A DNA stretch of 64,000 nt from Sphingomonas changbaiensis NBRC 104936 (GCF_000974765.1 NZ_BBWU01000039.1:124001-188000), one strand, 5' to 3'; positions 26,361 through 38,648 are shown, counted from the stretch's first letter. A program made the numbers and translations. The notes: generated by a model from the sequence alone, not told the origin.

Positions 26361-26437
26361 GCAGGCGAGTCGGGCAAAGCCCGACTCGTCGGTCCTCGCT
26401 TGAGGCGAGGCCGGCCGGGGCCGCGGCTGGTCCTCGG

Positions 26438-27298
26438 CTAGCTCGCTGGATCGCTTTGGCGATCGCTCGCTAGCCTTTGGACCGCGGCCCGCGCCTCCGC
26501 CTCCCACGCCACCTGCTCCCTTGCCGCCTGGGCGTAGCGGCGTTCGAGTTCGGCCTCTTGCTCCGCGAAGCTCATGTCGGGGCGGACTTGGATTGATCCG
26601 GCCGGCTCCGTGATATAGCCGTCCTCCTCTTCCTCGAGCCAGTCGACCGGGCGGTTCGGGCGGGGCGGGTCGCCGCAGGCTTCCCAGTGCGCGCGGCGGG
26701 CCTCGTCCAGCAGGAACGACAGCGGGGTTTCGGCGATGTGCATGAAATCATTGCCGCCCGGGCGCGCGGCCTCCAGCGCCGCCAGCGCGTCGCCGCTGGA
26801 GAGGTCCAGCATGACCTCCAGCACCGTGACCTGGCGGATGAGGAAATCGGCCTCGGCGATGCGGCCGGACAGGCGCGCCTCGCGCTCCCGATCCATCTTC
26901 AGCATGTATTTGCCGATCAGCGTGTCGAGGAGTTCCAGCTTTGCTTCGTCCGAGTCCTCCTCCAGCCGCGGCGCCGGCGACCGGGACGGCGCGGGCGTGC
27001 GGGTGGCGGCGCGCTTCCAGGGCGCCGGCGGCAGGGCCCAGGCGGCGCCTTCCGCGCGCGCCGCCTCCAGCCCCGCCTGGATCCGGGCGCGGCCGGTGCC
27101 CTCCGCCATCGCGATCGCCCGGTCCCAGGCGGCGGCAAAGCTCTCCGCGCCTGGCGCGCGGCGCAGCTGTTCGGCGCCGTAACTCGATTTGCCCATCAGC
27201 GCGGCCGCGCGGCGCGGGGAGCCGGTCGCCGCCAGCGCCTCGATGAAGGCGCGCTGGCGCTCCGCCGTCCAGCCGTCGACGCGGTTCCGGCGGGGCAC
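26438..27298 (-). CDS. Hypothetical protein with N-terminal HTH-like segment
   Basis: The product is 286 residues. The N-terminus WTAERQRAFIEALAATGSPR followed by RAAALMGKSSYGAEQLRR looks like the helix-turn-helix of terminase-small-subunit-like or transposase-like DNA-binding proteins. A Pro-rich linker (about 95-110) leads to helical segments, one with acidic residues (DWLEEEEDGYITEP). The rest has no recognised domain. Role unknown; it may bind DNA. It ends in a coiled, Arg/Glu-rich tail. Confidence 0.7.
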   Translation of the reverse strand: MPRRNRVDGWTAERQRAFIEALAATGSPRRAAALMGKSSYGAEQLRRAPGAESFAAAWDRAIAMAEGTGRARIQAGLEAARAEGAAWALPPAPWKRAATRTPAPSRSPAPRLEEDSDEAKLELLDTLIGKYMLKMDREREARLSGRIAEADFLIRQVTVLEVMLDLSSGDALAALEAARPGGNDFMHIAETPLSFLLDEARRAHWEACGDPPRPNRPVDWLEEEEDGYITEPAGSIQVRPDMSFAEQEAELERRYAQAAREQVAWEAEARAAVQRLASDRQSDPAS

Positions 27299-27385
27299 GG
27301 GATCGAAGGCGAGCGGGTCGGCCTCAGGGCCGACGGACTCGGGGGCGGGATTTACTCCCGCGCCCGCCCTCGCCTCCCCCCTGGC

Positions 27386-28090
27386 TTAGGCGTAGACGAC
27401 GTTGGTCGTGCGGCTGCGGCGGCGGGCGATGCCGCCGACCAGGCCGAAGCCCGCGATCATCATCGCCCAGGTGGCGGGCTCCGGCACCGCGGCGATCACC
27501 TGGCTCTGGCTGGTCGCGGAATAGAACAGCTTCAACGAGCCGCCGGTGGGCGTGCCCCAGGCGCCGCTGGTGATGCCGTCCAGATAGGTCATCGCGAGCG
27601 CGCGGGCGCCGTCGCTGTTGCCGCCCGACGAGCGGAACGTGCCGGTCGAAAAGCCGTAGCTGCCGGTGTTCTCGTTCACGATCTCCCACGTCGCGAGCTG
27701 GACGGCGGCGGTCGCCTCGGCCTTGTTCGCGGCATGGGCGACCAGCGCGCCGGCATTGCCGATCAGCGTCAGCAGCCGCGTCTTCTTGGTCGCGTCCGGG
27801 ATCAGCGTCGAGACCGGCGCGAAGTCGAACGTCGCCGGGATCGTCAGCGTGTGGAAGATGTCCACGCAATAGGTGAGGAAGCTGGCCGGATCGCCGCCCG
27901 GCGTTTCGGTGCCGGTCAGGTTCAGGCGGCCGATGCCGACGTTCAGGTTCAGGTTGGTCGGCGTGTACTGGATCGTGCCGGTCAGCGCGCCCGGCGAAAA
28001 GGCATAGCCGGTGATCGTGTAGGCGGCCTCGGCGGCGCTCGGGACGGTGGCGGCCAGCAATGCGGCCGCAAGCAACATACGCGTCTTCAT
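27386..28090 (-). CDS. PEPxxWA-CTERM sorting-domain protein
   Basis: The product is 234 residues. The signal peptide MKTRMLLAAALLAATVPSAAEA leads to a beta-rich, secreted body and the C-terminal sorting signal VPEPATWAMMIAGFGLVGGI then ARRRSR. This is the PEPxxWA motif, transmembrane helix and basic tail recognised by an exosortase, typical of sphingomonads. The ATG at 28090 has GGGAG eight bases upstream. No exosortase gene is in the window. A second such protein lies at 62839-63471. Confidence 0.93.
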   Translation of the reverse strand: MKTRMLLAAALLAATVPSAAEAAYTITGYAFSPGALTGTIQYTPTNLNLNVGIGRLNLTGTETPGGDPASFLTYCVDIFHTLTIPATFDFAPVSTLIPDATKKTRLLTLIGNAGALVAHAANKAEATAAVQLATWEIVNENTGSYGFSTGTFRSSGGNSDGARALAMTYLDGITSGAWGTPTGGSLKLFYSATSQSQVIAAVPEPATWAMMIAGFGLVGGIARRRSRTTNVVYA

Positions 28091-28157
28091 CTTGGCGACT
28101 CCCTTGTGCAACAAGACACCTTGTGACGCATTCGCCGCGCGACGGCGGGAGAGGCTT

Positions 28158-28547
28158 ATGGTTAACGCTGTCTCAACCGGGGACTGTGCCGCAGCGGGAC
28201 GGCTGTTCGACGTCGCCGAGGTGCGGGCGTTGCTGGTCGCGGCGGCGCGGGAGGGGCGTGCGGTCTCCTATTCTGAGGTGCTCGGGCAGCTCGGCTATCG
28301 CTTCACCCGGCCCAAGATGCGGGCGCTGTGCGCAGTGCTGGGCGCGATCGACGATGCCGGCGCGGCGGCGGGGGAGCCGGAGCTGGCGGTGCTGGTCGTG
28401 CGCGAATCGGACGGGCTGCCCGGCCAGGGCTGGTGGGTGGCAAGCGCCTATCGCTATGGGCATGACGGCGCGTGGACGGGGCCTGACGCCCGCGCGCTGG
28501 TGCGCGAGCTGCAGGGGCAGGCCTTCGATTACTGGAGCGGACGATGA
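28158..28547 (+). CDS. Hypothetical protein coupled to an SDR gene
   Basis: The product is 129 residues, start at 28158 with GGGAGAGG just upstream. The segment LLVAAAREGRAVSYSEVLGQ, LGYRFTRPKMRALCAVLGAI resembles a winged-helix/HTH fold, and the end has YRYGHDGAWTGPDARALVRE. No family recognised. Its stop overlaps the ATG of the following short-chain dehydrogenase (ATGA, 28544-28547), so the two are co-translated and may be functionally linked. Confidence 0.65.
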   Translation: MVNAVSTGDCAAAGRLFDVAEVRALLVAAAREGRAVSYSEVLGQLGYRFTRPKMRALCAVLGAIDDAGAAAGEPELAVLVVRESDGLPGQGWWVASAYRYGHDGAWTGPDARALVRELQGQAFDYWSGR

Positions 28548-29389
28548 GCTTTGCGGGCAAGCGGATATGGATCACGGGCGCATCCTCGGGGATCGGCGCG
28601 GCGCTGGCGGAGGCGTTCGCGGCGGCGGGCGCGCGGCTGGTGCTGTCCGGGCGAAGGCGGGAGGCGCTGGGCGCGGTCGCGGCGCGGGTGCAGCCCGACG
28701 CTGCCGTGCTGCCGTTCGAGGCGACCGACTGGGCCGCGCTGCCCGGCGTGGTCGCGCAGGCGGGCGCGATCGACATGCTCGTCAACAACGCCGGCATCAG
28801 CCAGCGCAGCCTGGCCGTCGACACGCGGCCGGAGGTGTATCGGACGATCGTCGAGACTGACCTGCTGGCGCCGATCTGGCTGACGCAATTGATGCTGCCC
28901 GGCATGGCCGCGCGGCGATCGGGGCACATCGTCGGCATCAGCTCGGTCGCCGGACGGCTCGGAACGGTGCTCCGCACCGGCTATTGCGCGGCGAAGCACG
29001 GGCTGATCGGCTATCTCGACGCGCTCCGCGCCGAAGTGGAGCAGGCCTATGGCATCGGCGTGACGACGGTGCTGCCGGGATCGGTGCGCACGCAGGTCGC
29101 GGCGAACGCCTTGCTGGCCGATGGATCGGCGCGCGGAGAATCGGACCCGAACATCGAGGCAGGCATGGCCCCGTCGGCCTGCGCGCAACGGATCCTGGCC
29201 GGCATCGCCGCCGGTGAGCGCGAGATCATCGTGGCCGAGGGTGCGGAAGCCTTTGCCGCGGGATTGCGGTTCAGCGACCCCGAGCGGCTGTTCGACATGC
29301 TCGCCAAGGAAGGCGCACGGCTGGCGGCGGAACGGGAAAAAGGCGGACGGCCCGAGCCGGCCGATATCGGCCGGACGCTCGCAGACTAG
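28544..29389 (+). CDS. SDR-family NAD(P)-dependent oxidoreductase
   Basis: The 281-residue classical short-chain dehydrogenase has cofactor motif ITGASSGIGAALAEA at about 10-24, NNAGISQ near 84-90, catalytic Ser in GISSVAGRLG and the Tyr-x-x-x-Lys motif YCAAKHG. The substrate is unknown; the layout resembles membrane-associated DHRS7-like enzymes. It is coupled to the preceding small gene by a four-base overlap. Confidence 0.9.
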   Translation: MSFAGKRIWITGASSGIGAALAEAFAAAGARLVLSGRRREALGAVAARVQPDAAVLPFEATDWAALPGVVAQAGAIDMLVNNAGISQRSLAVDTRPEVYRTIVETDLLAPIWLTQLMLPGMAARRSGHIVGISSVAGRLGTVLRTGYCAAKHGLIGYLDALRAEVEQAYGIGVTTVLPGSVRTQVAANALLADGSARGESDPNIEAGMAPSACAQRILAGIAAGEREIIVAEGAEAFAAGLRFSDPERLFDMLAKEGARLAAEREKGGRPEPADIGRTLAD

Positions 29390-29400
29390 GCGAGCGCCGA

Positions 29401-29604
29401 CTAGACGAACGGGCGCGCGAGAACGGGTTCGCCGCCGGCCGGGATCAGCGCAACCTTGCGGGTCCCGCACCAGAGTTCGCAGCTTTCGTCGGGATGATCC
29501 GTGCGCGCGCGATCGATCGCGTCGGCGTCGTCCGATGCCTCGAACTCATGCCGTCGGGCAATCCGACCCTTGGGGTCGAGACAGTAAAGCTTGTACTCTG
29601 CCAC
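29401..29604 (-). CDS. Small conserved hypothetical protein
   Basis: The product is 67 residues: MAEYKLYCLDPKGRIARRHE then FEASDDADAIDRARTDHPDE and ELWCGTRKVALI. It has the pattern of a short, soluble alpha/beta protein frequent in sphingomonads, where tyrosine, aspartate and a Trp-Cys-Gly segment are conserved. Function unknown. It stands alone and converges with the SDR gene, 11 bases from its stop. Confidence 0.75.
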   Translation of the reverse strand: MAEYKLYCLDPKGRIARRHEFEASDDADAIDRARTDHPDESCELWCGTRKVALIPAGGEPVLARPFV

Positions 29605-29748
29605 GCGCTACGACCCCCCGACACGCATCGCTTGTAACATGAACGTCAGGCGAAATCTGTCCGCCAGCCGACATAGCGCGCAGACCTGTGATCGGCCGCA
29701 CGGCGAATGGGACCGTCCGTGCTAAAAGCGACTCGGGAGGTGCATGCC

Positions 29749-30174
29749 ATGAAACCGACTCTTCTGCTGATCGCCCTGCTGGCCGGGCCGGCAATGGCGG
29801 CGGCGCCGATGCCGCGCTGGACTGCGGTGGGAACAGGCGCAGGCGGCGGCGCGATCGAGATCAACCGTGCCTCGCTCAACTGGCGTCCGCTGCAGCGCGC
29901 CTGGTGGCGCATCCATTATGCCCCGCCCAAGCGCGACGGCACGGTCGAGGAGCGGCATCTGGAGCTGATCGACTGCCGCGCCGGCACCTCAGCCGTCATC
30001 GAAACGGTCTCGCTGGACAGCGCCGGCCAGGTCATCGCGGACCAGCGCGATGGCGAGGAGCTGGCGATGCAGCGCATGGGACCGCCGACGCCGGGAACGA
30101 CGGGCGAAACCGTCGCCGAGCAGGCGTGCCGGCTGCGCCCGCCGCCGCCGCCTCCGCCGCGCCGACGGCGGTAG
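29749..30174 (+). CDS. Exported protein, surface-adhesin-E-like
   Basis: The product is 141 residues with signal peptide MKPTLLLIALLAGPAMAAA. The body WTAVGTGAGGGAIEINRASL, then ERHLELIDCRAGTSAVIETV, fits the small beta-sandwich of the surface-adhesin-E-type domain found in many exported proteobacterial proteins. It ends in a Pro-run and four arginines. The start has a strong GGGAGG eight bases upstream. Role unknown; adhesion is only a family label. Confidence 0.6.
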   Translation: MKPTLLLIALLAGPAMAAAPMPRWTAVGTGAGGGAIEINRASLNWRPLQRAWWRIHYAPPKRDGTVEERHLELIDCRAGTSAVIETVSLDSAGQVIADQRDGEELAMQRMGPPTPGTTGETVAEQACRLRPPPPPPPRRRR

Positions 30175-30292
30175 CGCGCCCTCGCCCGGGCAACCGCGGG
30201 CCGCTGATTCACGCAGGTCCTCACGACGGCGGATTCTTACAATCCGGAATGCTTTCATCCCGTTATGCGACGGGGATCACAACGGGGGCGGT

Positions 30293-31198
30293 ATGAAAGC
30301 TTTGTTCAAGACGTTCGCGATCGGGCTTTCGGTTGCCCTGTCGGCAAGCCCGGCGCTGGCGGAGGCCGATCCGTTCACGACGGCGCGCTACGACATCACG
30401 ATCAAGCACAATGCCGAGGCGCTGGCGATCGTCGATGCCAAGCCGTTCGACATCAACATGCAGACGGAAGAGGGCTATACCCTGCTTCATTCCGCGGCTG
30501 ATGCCGGCAATCTTGAGATGGTGAACGCGCTGCTCGCGCGCGGCGCCGATCCGACCCTCAAAACGGCTGCGGGCCTGAAGCCCTATGACGTGGCGACCGG
30601 GCCGATGGTCAAGGCCGCGCTGGCGAAGGCGATGAGCGCGCCGAACATGGCCTCTGTCCGATCCGTCGATACGGTGCCCGAGACAAGGGGGCCGGCCGGC
30701 AGTTCGGCCGGGAACGGCGCCTGCGCCGCGGTGATTGCGGAGCGCGCGAACAACGGCCGGTCGGCGGCAATGCGCCCGATCCTGCGTGCGCGCGACGACA
30801 TCTGGTACAATCATCCCGACGAGCTTGCGCTGCTGCTCGACGACTGCGTCGGCGCGAACGCCAAGGACGATGTCGGATCGACCCTGCTGCACACCGCGGC
30901 CAGCCGCGACCGGGTCTCGGCGGCCAAGGTGCTGATCGCGCACGGCGCCAGCCGCTCCGCGCGCGACCGGGACGGGAAAGTCCCGGCGGACTATGCGACC
31001 TCGGCAGAGATGAAGGCCCTGCTGGGGCCGCCCAGCCCGGCCGCCGCCGCAACCCGGACGGCCTCGGGTGCGGCGGGCGATAAGAAGGAGTGCGCGCAGA
31101 AATACCAGGCCGACGTGGCGCTCTGTTCGGACGGGACCTGCCGGATGCGGGCCATGAGCCACTGGCAGAAATGCCTGAAGACCGGCAGCTATTTCTGA
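30293..31198 (+). CDS. Exported ankyrin-repeat protein
   Basis: The product is 301 residues. Signal peptide MKALFKTFAIGLSVALSASPALA; ankyrin repeats at about 50-95 (EGYTLLHSAADAGNLEMVNA, LLARGADP) and again at about 190-240 (GSTLLHTAASRDRVSAAKVL, IAHGASRSARD). The C-terminus carries four cysteines (KKECAQKYQADVALCSDGTC, WQKC) likely to form disulfides in the periplasm. It probably binds a partner protein; no target is evident. The ATG is at 30293; longer upstream frames are read-through of intergenic DNA. Confidence 0.88.
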   Translation: MKALFKTFAIGLSVALSASPALAEADPFTTARYDITIKHNAEALAIVDAKPFDINMQTEEGYTLLHSAADAGNLEMVNALLARGADPTLKTAAGLKPYDVATGPMVKAALAKAMSAPNMASVRSVDTVPETRGPAGSSAGNGACAAVIAERANNGRSAAMRPILRARDDIWYNHPDELALLLDDCVGANAKDDVGSTLLHTAASRDRVSAAKVLIAHGASRSARDRDGKVPADYATSAEMKALLGPPSPAAAATRTASGAAGDKKECAQKYQADVALCSDGTCRMRAMSHWQKCLKTGSYF

Positions 31199-31222
31199 GG
31201 CGGCATCCGGAAAGGCGGTTCC

Positions 31223-31636
31223 CTAGAACCGGAATCGTTCATTGCCGACGAACCCCAACCGGGTGATGCCGGCGCGCTTCACGTCTGCCAGGATCGCGTC
31301 GAAGCGCGCGTAACGCGTCTCTGCCGCGGACTGGAGCTGGAGCGTTGCTTCGGGGCGGCCGGCAATGGCGTGTAGCCGAGGGACGAGATCGGCATCGGCG
31401 AGCGGGAGACCATCCCAGCTCAGCGTGCCATCCGCGGCAATCGCGAGGCGGTGGGTTTCGGGCTGGGCTGCCAGACCGGGGCGCGGGCTCGGCAGATCGA
31501 TGCCGACCTTATGCATCTGGGCCGGGATGGTCAGGATGAACATGATCAGCAGCACCAGTAGAATGTCGATCAGCGGAGTGGTGTTCATCTGCGAAAAGGG
31601 TTGGAACTCGGCGGCGGGAGCGGTCGTGCGGTGCAT
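31223..31636 (-). CDS. ExbD/TolR-family biopolymer transporter subunit (orphan)
   Basis: The product is 137 residues. A single membrane helix (about 20-38, LIDILLVLLIMFILTIPA) carries the conserved Asp of TonB/Tol motor proteins within TPLIDILLVLL. A periplasmic domain follows (about 45-137). It normally works with ExbB to use proton-motive force for TonB-dependent uptake, but no exbB or tonB gene is next to it, so partners must be elsewhere. Confidence 0.9.
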   Translation of the reverse strand: MHRTTAPAAEFQPFSQMNTTPLIDILLVLLIMFILTIPAQMHKVGIDLPSPRPGLAAQPETHRLAIAADGTLSWDGLPLADADLVPRLHAIAGRPEATLQLQSAAETRYARFDAILADVKRAGITRLGFVGNERFRF

Positions 31637-31739
31637 CGCATCCTCCTTCGATCATTAACGTGATAACATCACATTGATAACGGAGGCGCAAGGTCAATCC
31701 TTCGCCATTCCTTAAGCAATCCCGTTTAGACCGGGCAGC

Positions 31740-31913
31740 ATGAAGCGCCTTACGTCCATGATGATCGCGATTGCGCTGACCCTGGTCTGCGACCGGGCCT
31801 TCAATCACGGCGCGCTGACGCTGAAGCTGTACGACAACGCCGCCGACGCACGCGACTGGGCCGCCCGCAGCACCGACGAGATCACGGCGACGTTCACCGG
31901 CTTCCACTCCTGA
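31740..31913 (+). CDS. Small exported or membrane protein (57 residues)
   Basis: The ATG at 31740 opens a 57-codon frame: MKRLTSMMIAIALTLVCDRA, a short hydrophobic signal-like start, then a hydrophilic segment ending in TGFHS. Codon use is like neighbouring genes, with many GC-ended third positions. No ribosome binding site stands out. It lies between the orphan exbD and an APC permease. The call is tentative. Confidence 0.45.
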   Translation: MKRLTSMMIAIALTLVCDRAFNHGALTLKLYDNAADARDWAARSTDEITATFTGFHS

Positions 31914-31985
31914 GCCGCCCGTCCTCGACCGCTTGTGTCGGCCGAGCAGCCATGAGATGATCCGCGTCCCGTAGAGGGGAGCGGG

Positions 31986-33319
31986 ATGGGGCACACCGGC
32001 CGCCGACCGAACACCGATCTGGTCCGCGTCCTGGGCGTGAGCTTCGGGCTTGCCGCGTCCGTCGGCGGCATGGTCGGCCAGGGCATCCTGCGCACGCCGG
32101 GCATTGTCGCCGGCGCGGTTCCCGACCCCACCATCATCGTCCTTCTCTGGCTCGGCATCGGGCTGTTCTGTCTGCTGGACGCCTGCGGTACGGTCGAGAT
32201 CGCGACCGCCGTCCCGTGCGCGGGCGGCCCCTATGCCTTTGTCGATCGCGCGTTCGGGCGAACCGCCGCAGCGACGATCGGCTGGGCCGACACCATCAAC
32301 GCGATGGTCGCGATCGGCTTCCTGGCCGTGGTCTCAGCCGAATATCTGCAACGCCTCGGCCTGATGGCGGGCCAACCGACCGGCCGGCTCGCCGCCATCG
32401 TCGTCGCCACGTTCACCGCGGTCAATTGGACCGGCACGCGCATCTGCGGCGCGAGCGTGAGCGTCGGCAGCTTCGCCAAACGCGTCGGCCTGATCGTGCT
32501 GATCGGGCTGCTGTTCGGATCGGCGGCGCAGGCCAGCCCGGCGCCTGTCATTTCGCCGGGCCTGTCGATCGTCGCGTTCGCTGTCGCCGCCCGCGCGGTC
32601 AAGAACACTTATGACGGATGGAACCTCGCCACCTATTTCTGCGAGGAAGTGCAGGCGCCGGAGCGGAATCTGCCCCGTTCGGTGTTCGGCAGCATCCTGC
32701 TCGTGACCGCGCTCTACACGATCGTGAACGTCGCGCTGCTGCATGCGCTGACGCCGGTCCAGATCGCCGCGTCCAACCTGCCGGCCGCCGATGCGATGCA
32801 GGCGCGGCTGGGCGGCCGGGCGGACCTGCTCGTGTCGATGCTGGCGGCCCTGTCGGTCCTGGCGATCACCAACCTCTACCTGATGTCGGGCAGCCGGGTC
32901 ACGTTCGCGATGGCGCGGTGCGGCGTGCTGCCGGCACCGCTGACGCAGGTATCCATGACCGGAACGCCCCGCGTGGCGCTGCTGGCGCTCGCGACGCCCG
33001 GTGCGCTGCTCGCCTGGTCGGGCAATTATGCGGCCCTGGTCGCCTATAGCGTGGCGCTGCTGATCCTGATCAACAGCGCCGTCAGCCTGGCCGCGCTGCG
33101 CCTGCGCCGGACGGAGCCCGACCTGCCGCGCCCGTTCCGCACCCCGCTTTATCCGCTCCCGATCCTGGCGAGCCTGGCGATCAACGCGGCGCTGATGGCC
33201 GCGATGATCTACGAAGACGCGCCGCACAGCCTGAGCGGCATCACGATCGTGCTGGCGATCGGCTGCGCCTATTGGGTCGCCGGCGCCGCCCAGCGCCGGC
33301 GCGCCGCGGCACGGCCGGT

Positions 33320-33323
<4 letters not shown>
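31986..33323 (+). CDS. APC-family amino acid/polyamine permease
   Basis: The product is 445 residues with about twelve membrane segments. The N-terminal VLGVSFGLAASVGGMVGQGI is the TM1 substrate-binding signature of the amino acid-polyamine-organocation superfamily. CAGGPYAFVDRAFGR (TM2-3) and the later RLRRTEPDLPRPFRTPLYPL confirm it. It imports an amino acid or amine across the inner membrane; the substrate cannot be read. The tail overlaps the convergent cytochrome c' gene by four bases. Confidence 0.9.
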
Positions 33324-36362
<3,039 letters not shown>

Positions 36363-36692
36363 TCAGCCGATCAGGGCGCGCAAGACCGCCCTGATTCGTT
36401 CCAGCTCCGCGGCCGAGACCCGCCCTTTGGGTTGTGCTTTCCGTGCGACCCAATCGATGCTGCGCGCATGATCGACCAGGGCGACGCTCGGCGGCTGGCC
36501 GGCGATCGCGACTTCGAACGGATAGCCTTTAATCCGCGTCGTCATCGGAACGCACATCATGAGCCGCGCCTGTCGATTGTAACGCTGGGGCGATAGCACG
36601 ACTGCCGGACGATGGCCGGCCTGCTCCCGACCGGCCTGCGGATCGAAATTCACCCAGACGATGTCGCCCGCGGCCGGAGCCCAGGCCGTCAC
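36363..36692 (-). CDS. mazF: MazF/PemK-family toxin (mRNA interferase)
   Basis: The product is 109 residues. GDIVWVNFDPQAGREQAGHR then PAVVLSP is the classic N-terminus, with the catalytic Arg/Thr region in VPMTTRIKGYPFEV and the end DHARSIDWVARKAQPKGRVS. It cleaves RNA at specific sequences when released from MazE. Its ATG overlaps the mazE stop (ATGA, 36689-36692). The stop lies directly against that of gyrB, with no intergenic base. Confidence 0.95.
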   Translation of the reverse strand: MTAWAPAAGDIVWVNFDPQAGREQAGHRPAVVLSPQRYNRQARLMMCVPMTTRIKGYPFEVAIAGQPPSVALVDHARSIDWVARKAQPKGRVSAAELERIRAVLRALIG

Positions 36693-36931
36693 CAGAATTC
36701 GCGCCCCTGGGGCGGGCCCCAGTCGATCTCTTCGTGCCGGTTCTCCTCGGTAATGCCGGCGATAAGAGCATCGAGATCTACGGGCGCGGATTTGACGGGC
36801 TCAATCACGATCCGCCCATCTTCCTCGCGCACCTCCACCGGGTCGTCGATGTGCAGGCCCGCTTGTTCCAGGGCCGCGGCGGGCAAGCGCACCGCTGCGC
36901 TATTGCCCCATTTGCGGATGTGAATGCCCAT
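36689..36931 (-). CDS. mazE: MazE-family antitoxin
   Basis: The product is 80 residues. The AbrB-type swapped-hairpin DNA-binding domain MGIHIRKWGNSAAVRLPAAA is followed by EVREEDGRIVIEP and an acidic tail that would wrap MazF (TEENRHEEIDWGPPQGREFW). The antitoxin comes first and overlaps mazF, the standard order. A perfect palindrome lies ten bases upstream of its start, where MazE-MazF would repress the operon. Confidence 0.94.
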   Translation of the reverse strand: MGIHIRKWGNSAAVRLPAAALEQAGLHIDDPVEVREEDGRIVIEPVKSAPVDLDALIAGITEENRHEEIDWGPPQGREFW

Positions 36932-36941
36932 AACCTCACCT

Positions 36942-36960
36942 GTATCTACAGAGTAGATAC
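36942..36960. promoter_or_regulatory. Palindromic operator of the mazEF module
   Basis: GTATCTAC, AGA, GTAGATAC is a perfect inverted repeat with eight-base arms, in an AT-richer patch of GC-rich DNA, just upstream of the mazE ribosome binding site (AGGTGAGG). Placement and symmetry fit autoregulation by MazE. Confidence 0.7.
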
Positions 36961-37032
36961 GTCTTGGCGGGCGCCGGCGCAACCGCACGCCCGCGAAACG
37001 GTTTAGCTCCTGACAGGATCGGGAGTGAGCTG

Positions 37033-37320
37033 ATGGATATCTCGAACACGCCGCTGGTGGAGCGGATCGCGCGGGTGCTGGCCGGCCAGCGACTGAGCTC
37101 GAACGCGGAAGGCTCGAACCCTTCGGCAGGCGATGTCGTCGACCTGGCATGGCACGAGCATCTGGACGATGCGCGCGCGGTGCTCAGAACGCTTCGCGAG
37201 CCGGACGAGGAGATGGCGGCGGCGGGTGACGCCGCGGTCTGGGAGCGGATGGTCCGCGCCGCGATCGACCAGGACGGCGCCGAGAAGCCGAACGCGGATC
37301 GCGTCGAGGAGCGGGCCTAG
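37033..37320 (+). CDS. Hypothetical protein
   Basis: The product is 95 residues: MDISNTPLVERIARVLAGQR, then ending in acidic, helical sequence (WERMVRAAIDQDG). Soluble; resembles short sphingomonad proteins of unknown role that carry the DISNTPLVERIARVLAG opening. The upstream GGGAGTGAG is a good ribosome binding site. It is divergent from mazEF and its tail overlaps the convergent Slam gene by four bases. Confidence 0.7.
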   Translation: MDISNTPLVERIARVLAGQRLSSNAEGSNPSAGDVVDLAWHEHLDDARAVLRTLREPDEEMAAAGDAAVWERMVRAAIDQDGAEKPNADRVEERA

Positions 37321-38648
37321 AACTCCCGGCTTAGCGCGAACTCCACGCGGGTGCGCCTGAAGTCATAGATCGGGATCGTCGAATCGCTCTCGGTATGGAT
37401 CACGCGGATCAACGGGGCGAGGCCGTGCCAGGTGAAGCGGCGGATGATCAGGCCGGCAGTCACGTCGAAGCGCTTGTCTTCTCGCGTGGCGCCGAACAGT
37501 GGATCACGGCCCTTCGCGCCCAACCGGAAGCCGCTCAGCTGGATAAAGCCCAATTGCTTACCGAACGAGCGCGAGGCGAGCAGGTCGACGCCGACGCTGT
37601 CGGTGGACAGAAAATCGACCTGCGCGTCCTGCCGCGTGGCGCGGATGCTGACCCGGGTGCTGAAGCGCGGGCTGAACGCGCGATCATAGGCCACATTGAA
37701 ATCGGTGAGCAGGCCATCCTGGACCGGAATCCGCGCATAGTTGCTTTGCAATAACGTCAGCTCGCCTTCGACCTGGCTGACCCGGTCGAGCGGCTTCAGC
37801 ACGTTCAGCGAGCCGCCATAGCTTTCCGAATAGAGGTCGCCGCCGAACCAGCGGCGCTGCGCGATCGCGGCTGGCCGCACGCGCGCGCCGCCCAGCCGGA
37901 ATTCCGGGCCCGAGGCGAGCGTCATGACGATGTCGTCGAAGCGCGACTTGCCGTACAGGTCGGCACGGACCGAGGCGCGGCTCAACAGATCGACATGATC
38001 CGTGATCTTGCCGCGCGCGAAGCCCTGGGCCGAGAGCGAAAAGCCGATGCCCGAGGTGGCGCGCGCATCGCGGCTGAGCGTCAGCGGCGCGACCACCGTG
38101 TCCACGCGCTCCTGCGTGGTCGCGCGATTGATGTTGCTGTCCGGCGCGATCGCCACTTCGATCGAACCGCCGATGGTGCGGCTGGAGCGGAGCGCCGTCG
38201 CAAATCGGTCGACGACACGCGCGACGTCCTCAGGCAGTCCAGCTGCACCGGCGCGTCGCAATTCCCGGCGCGCGCCGGATTCGTCGCCGGTCTCGGCCAG
38301 CAGTCGCGCCAGTTCGAGCCGCGGTCGACCGGCATTGGGCTTTTCGTCGAGCAGTGCCTTCAGCCACTCGATCGCGCCCTGCTTGTCGCCCTGCGCTTCA
38401 CGCAACGCGGCAAGGCGGAAGCGCGCCTCTGCCCGATAGTCAGCGTTCGGGTCGTGGGTCAGCCCCTTCAGCAGCGTCTCGGCATCAGCAAAGCGGCGGG
38501 CCGCCGCGTAGCGCTCGGCGATCCCGAACACCTGCGGCGCAGTCAGCCCGGTTGCGCAGCCTTGGGCCAGATCACAGCTTTGCTGCTGCGCAACCGCAGG
38601 CGCCGCCAAAGCAGCGAGCAGCAGGACGGAGGCGACACGAACCAACAC
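37317..38648 (-). CDS. Surface lipoprotein assembly modifier (Slam-like)
   Basis: The product is 443 residues. A signal peptide (MLVRVASVLLLAALAAPAVA) is followed by a TPR-rich N-terminal domain (about 35-150, FADAETLLKGL..., AIEWLKALLDEKP) and a C-terminal beta-barrel (about 160-443), ending in phenylalanine as outer-membrane barrels do (FALSREF). This is the Slam architecture that flips lipoproteins to the cell surface. The gene directly upstream encodes a surface-lipoprotein-like protein, its likely client, 32 bases away. Confidence 0.88.
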   Translation of the reverse strand: MLVRVASVLLLAALAAPAVAQQQSCDLAQGCATGLTAPQVFGIAERYAAARRFADAETLLKGLTHDPNADYRAEARFRLAALREAQGDKQGAIEWLKALLDEKPNAGRPRLELARLLAETGDESGARRELRRAGAAGLPEDVARVVDRFATALRSSRTIGGSIEVAIAPDSNINRATTQERVDTVVAPLTLSRDARATSGIGFSLSAQGFARGKITDHVDLLSRASVRADLYGKSRFDDIVMTLASGPEFRLGGARVRPAAIAQRRWFGGDLYSESYGGSLNVLKPLDRVSQVEGELTLLQSNYARIPVQDGLLTDFNVAYDRAFSPRFSTRVSIRATRQDAQVDFLSTDSVGVDLLASRSFGKQLGFIQLSGFRLGAKGRDPLFGATREDKRFDVTAGLIIRRFTWHGLAPLIRVIHTESDSTIPIYDFRRTRVEFALSREF

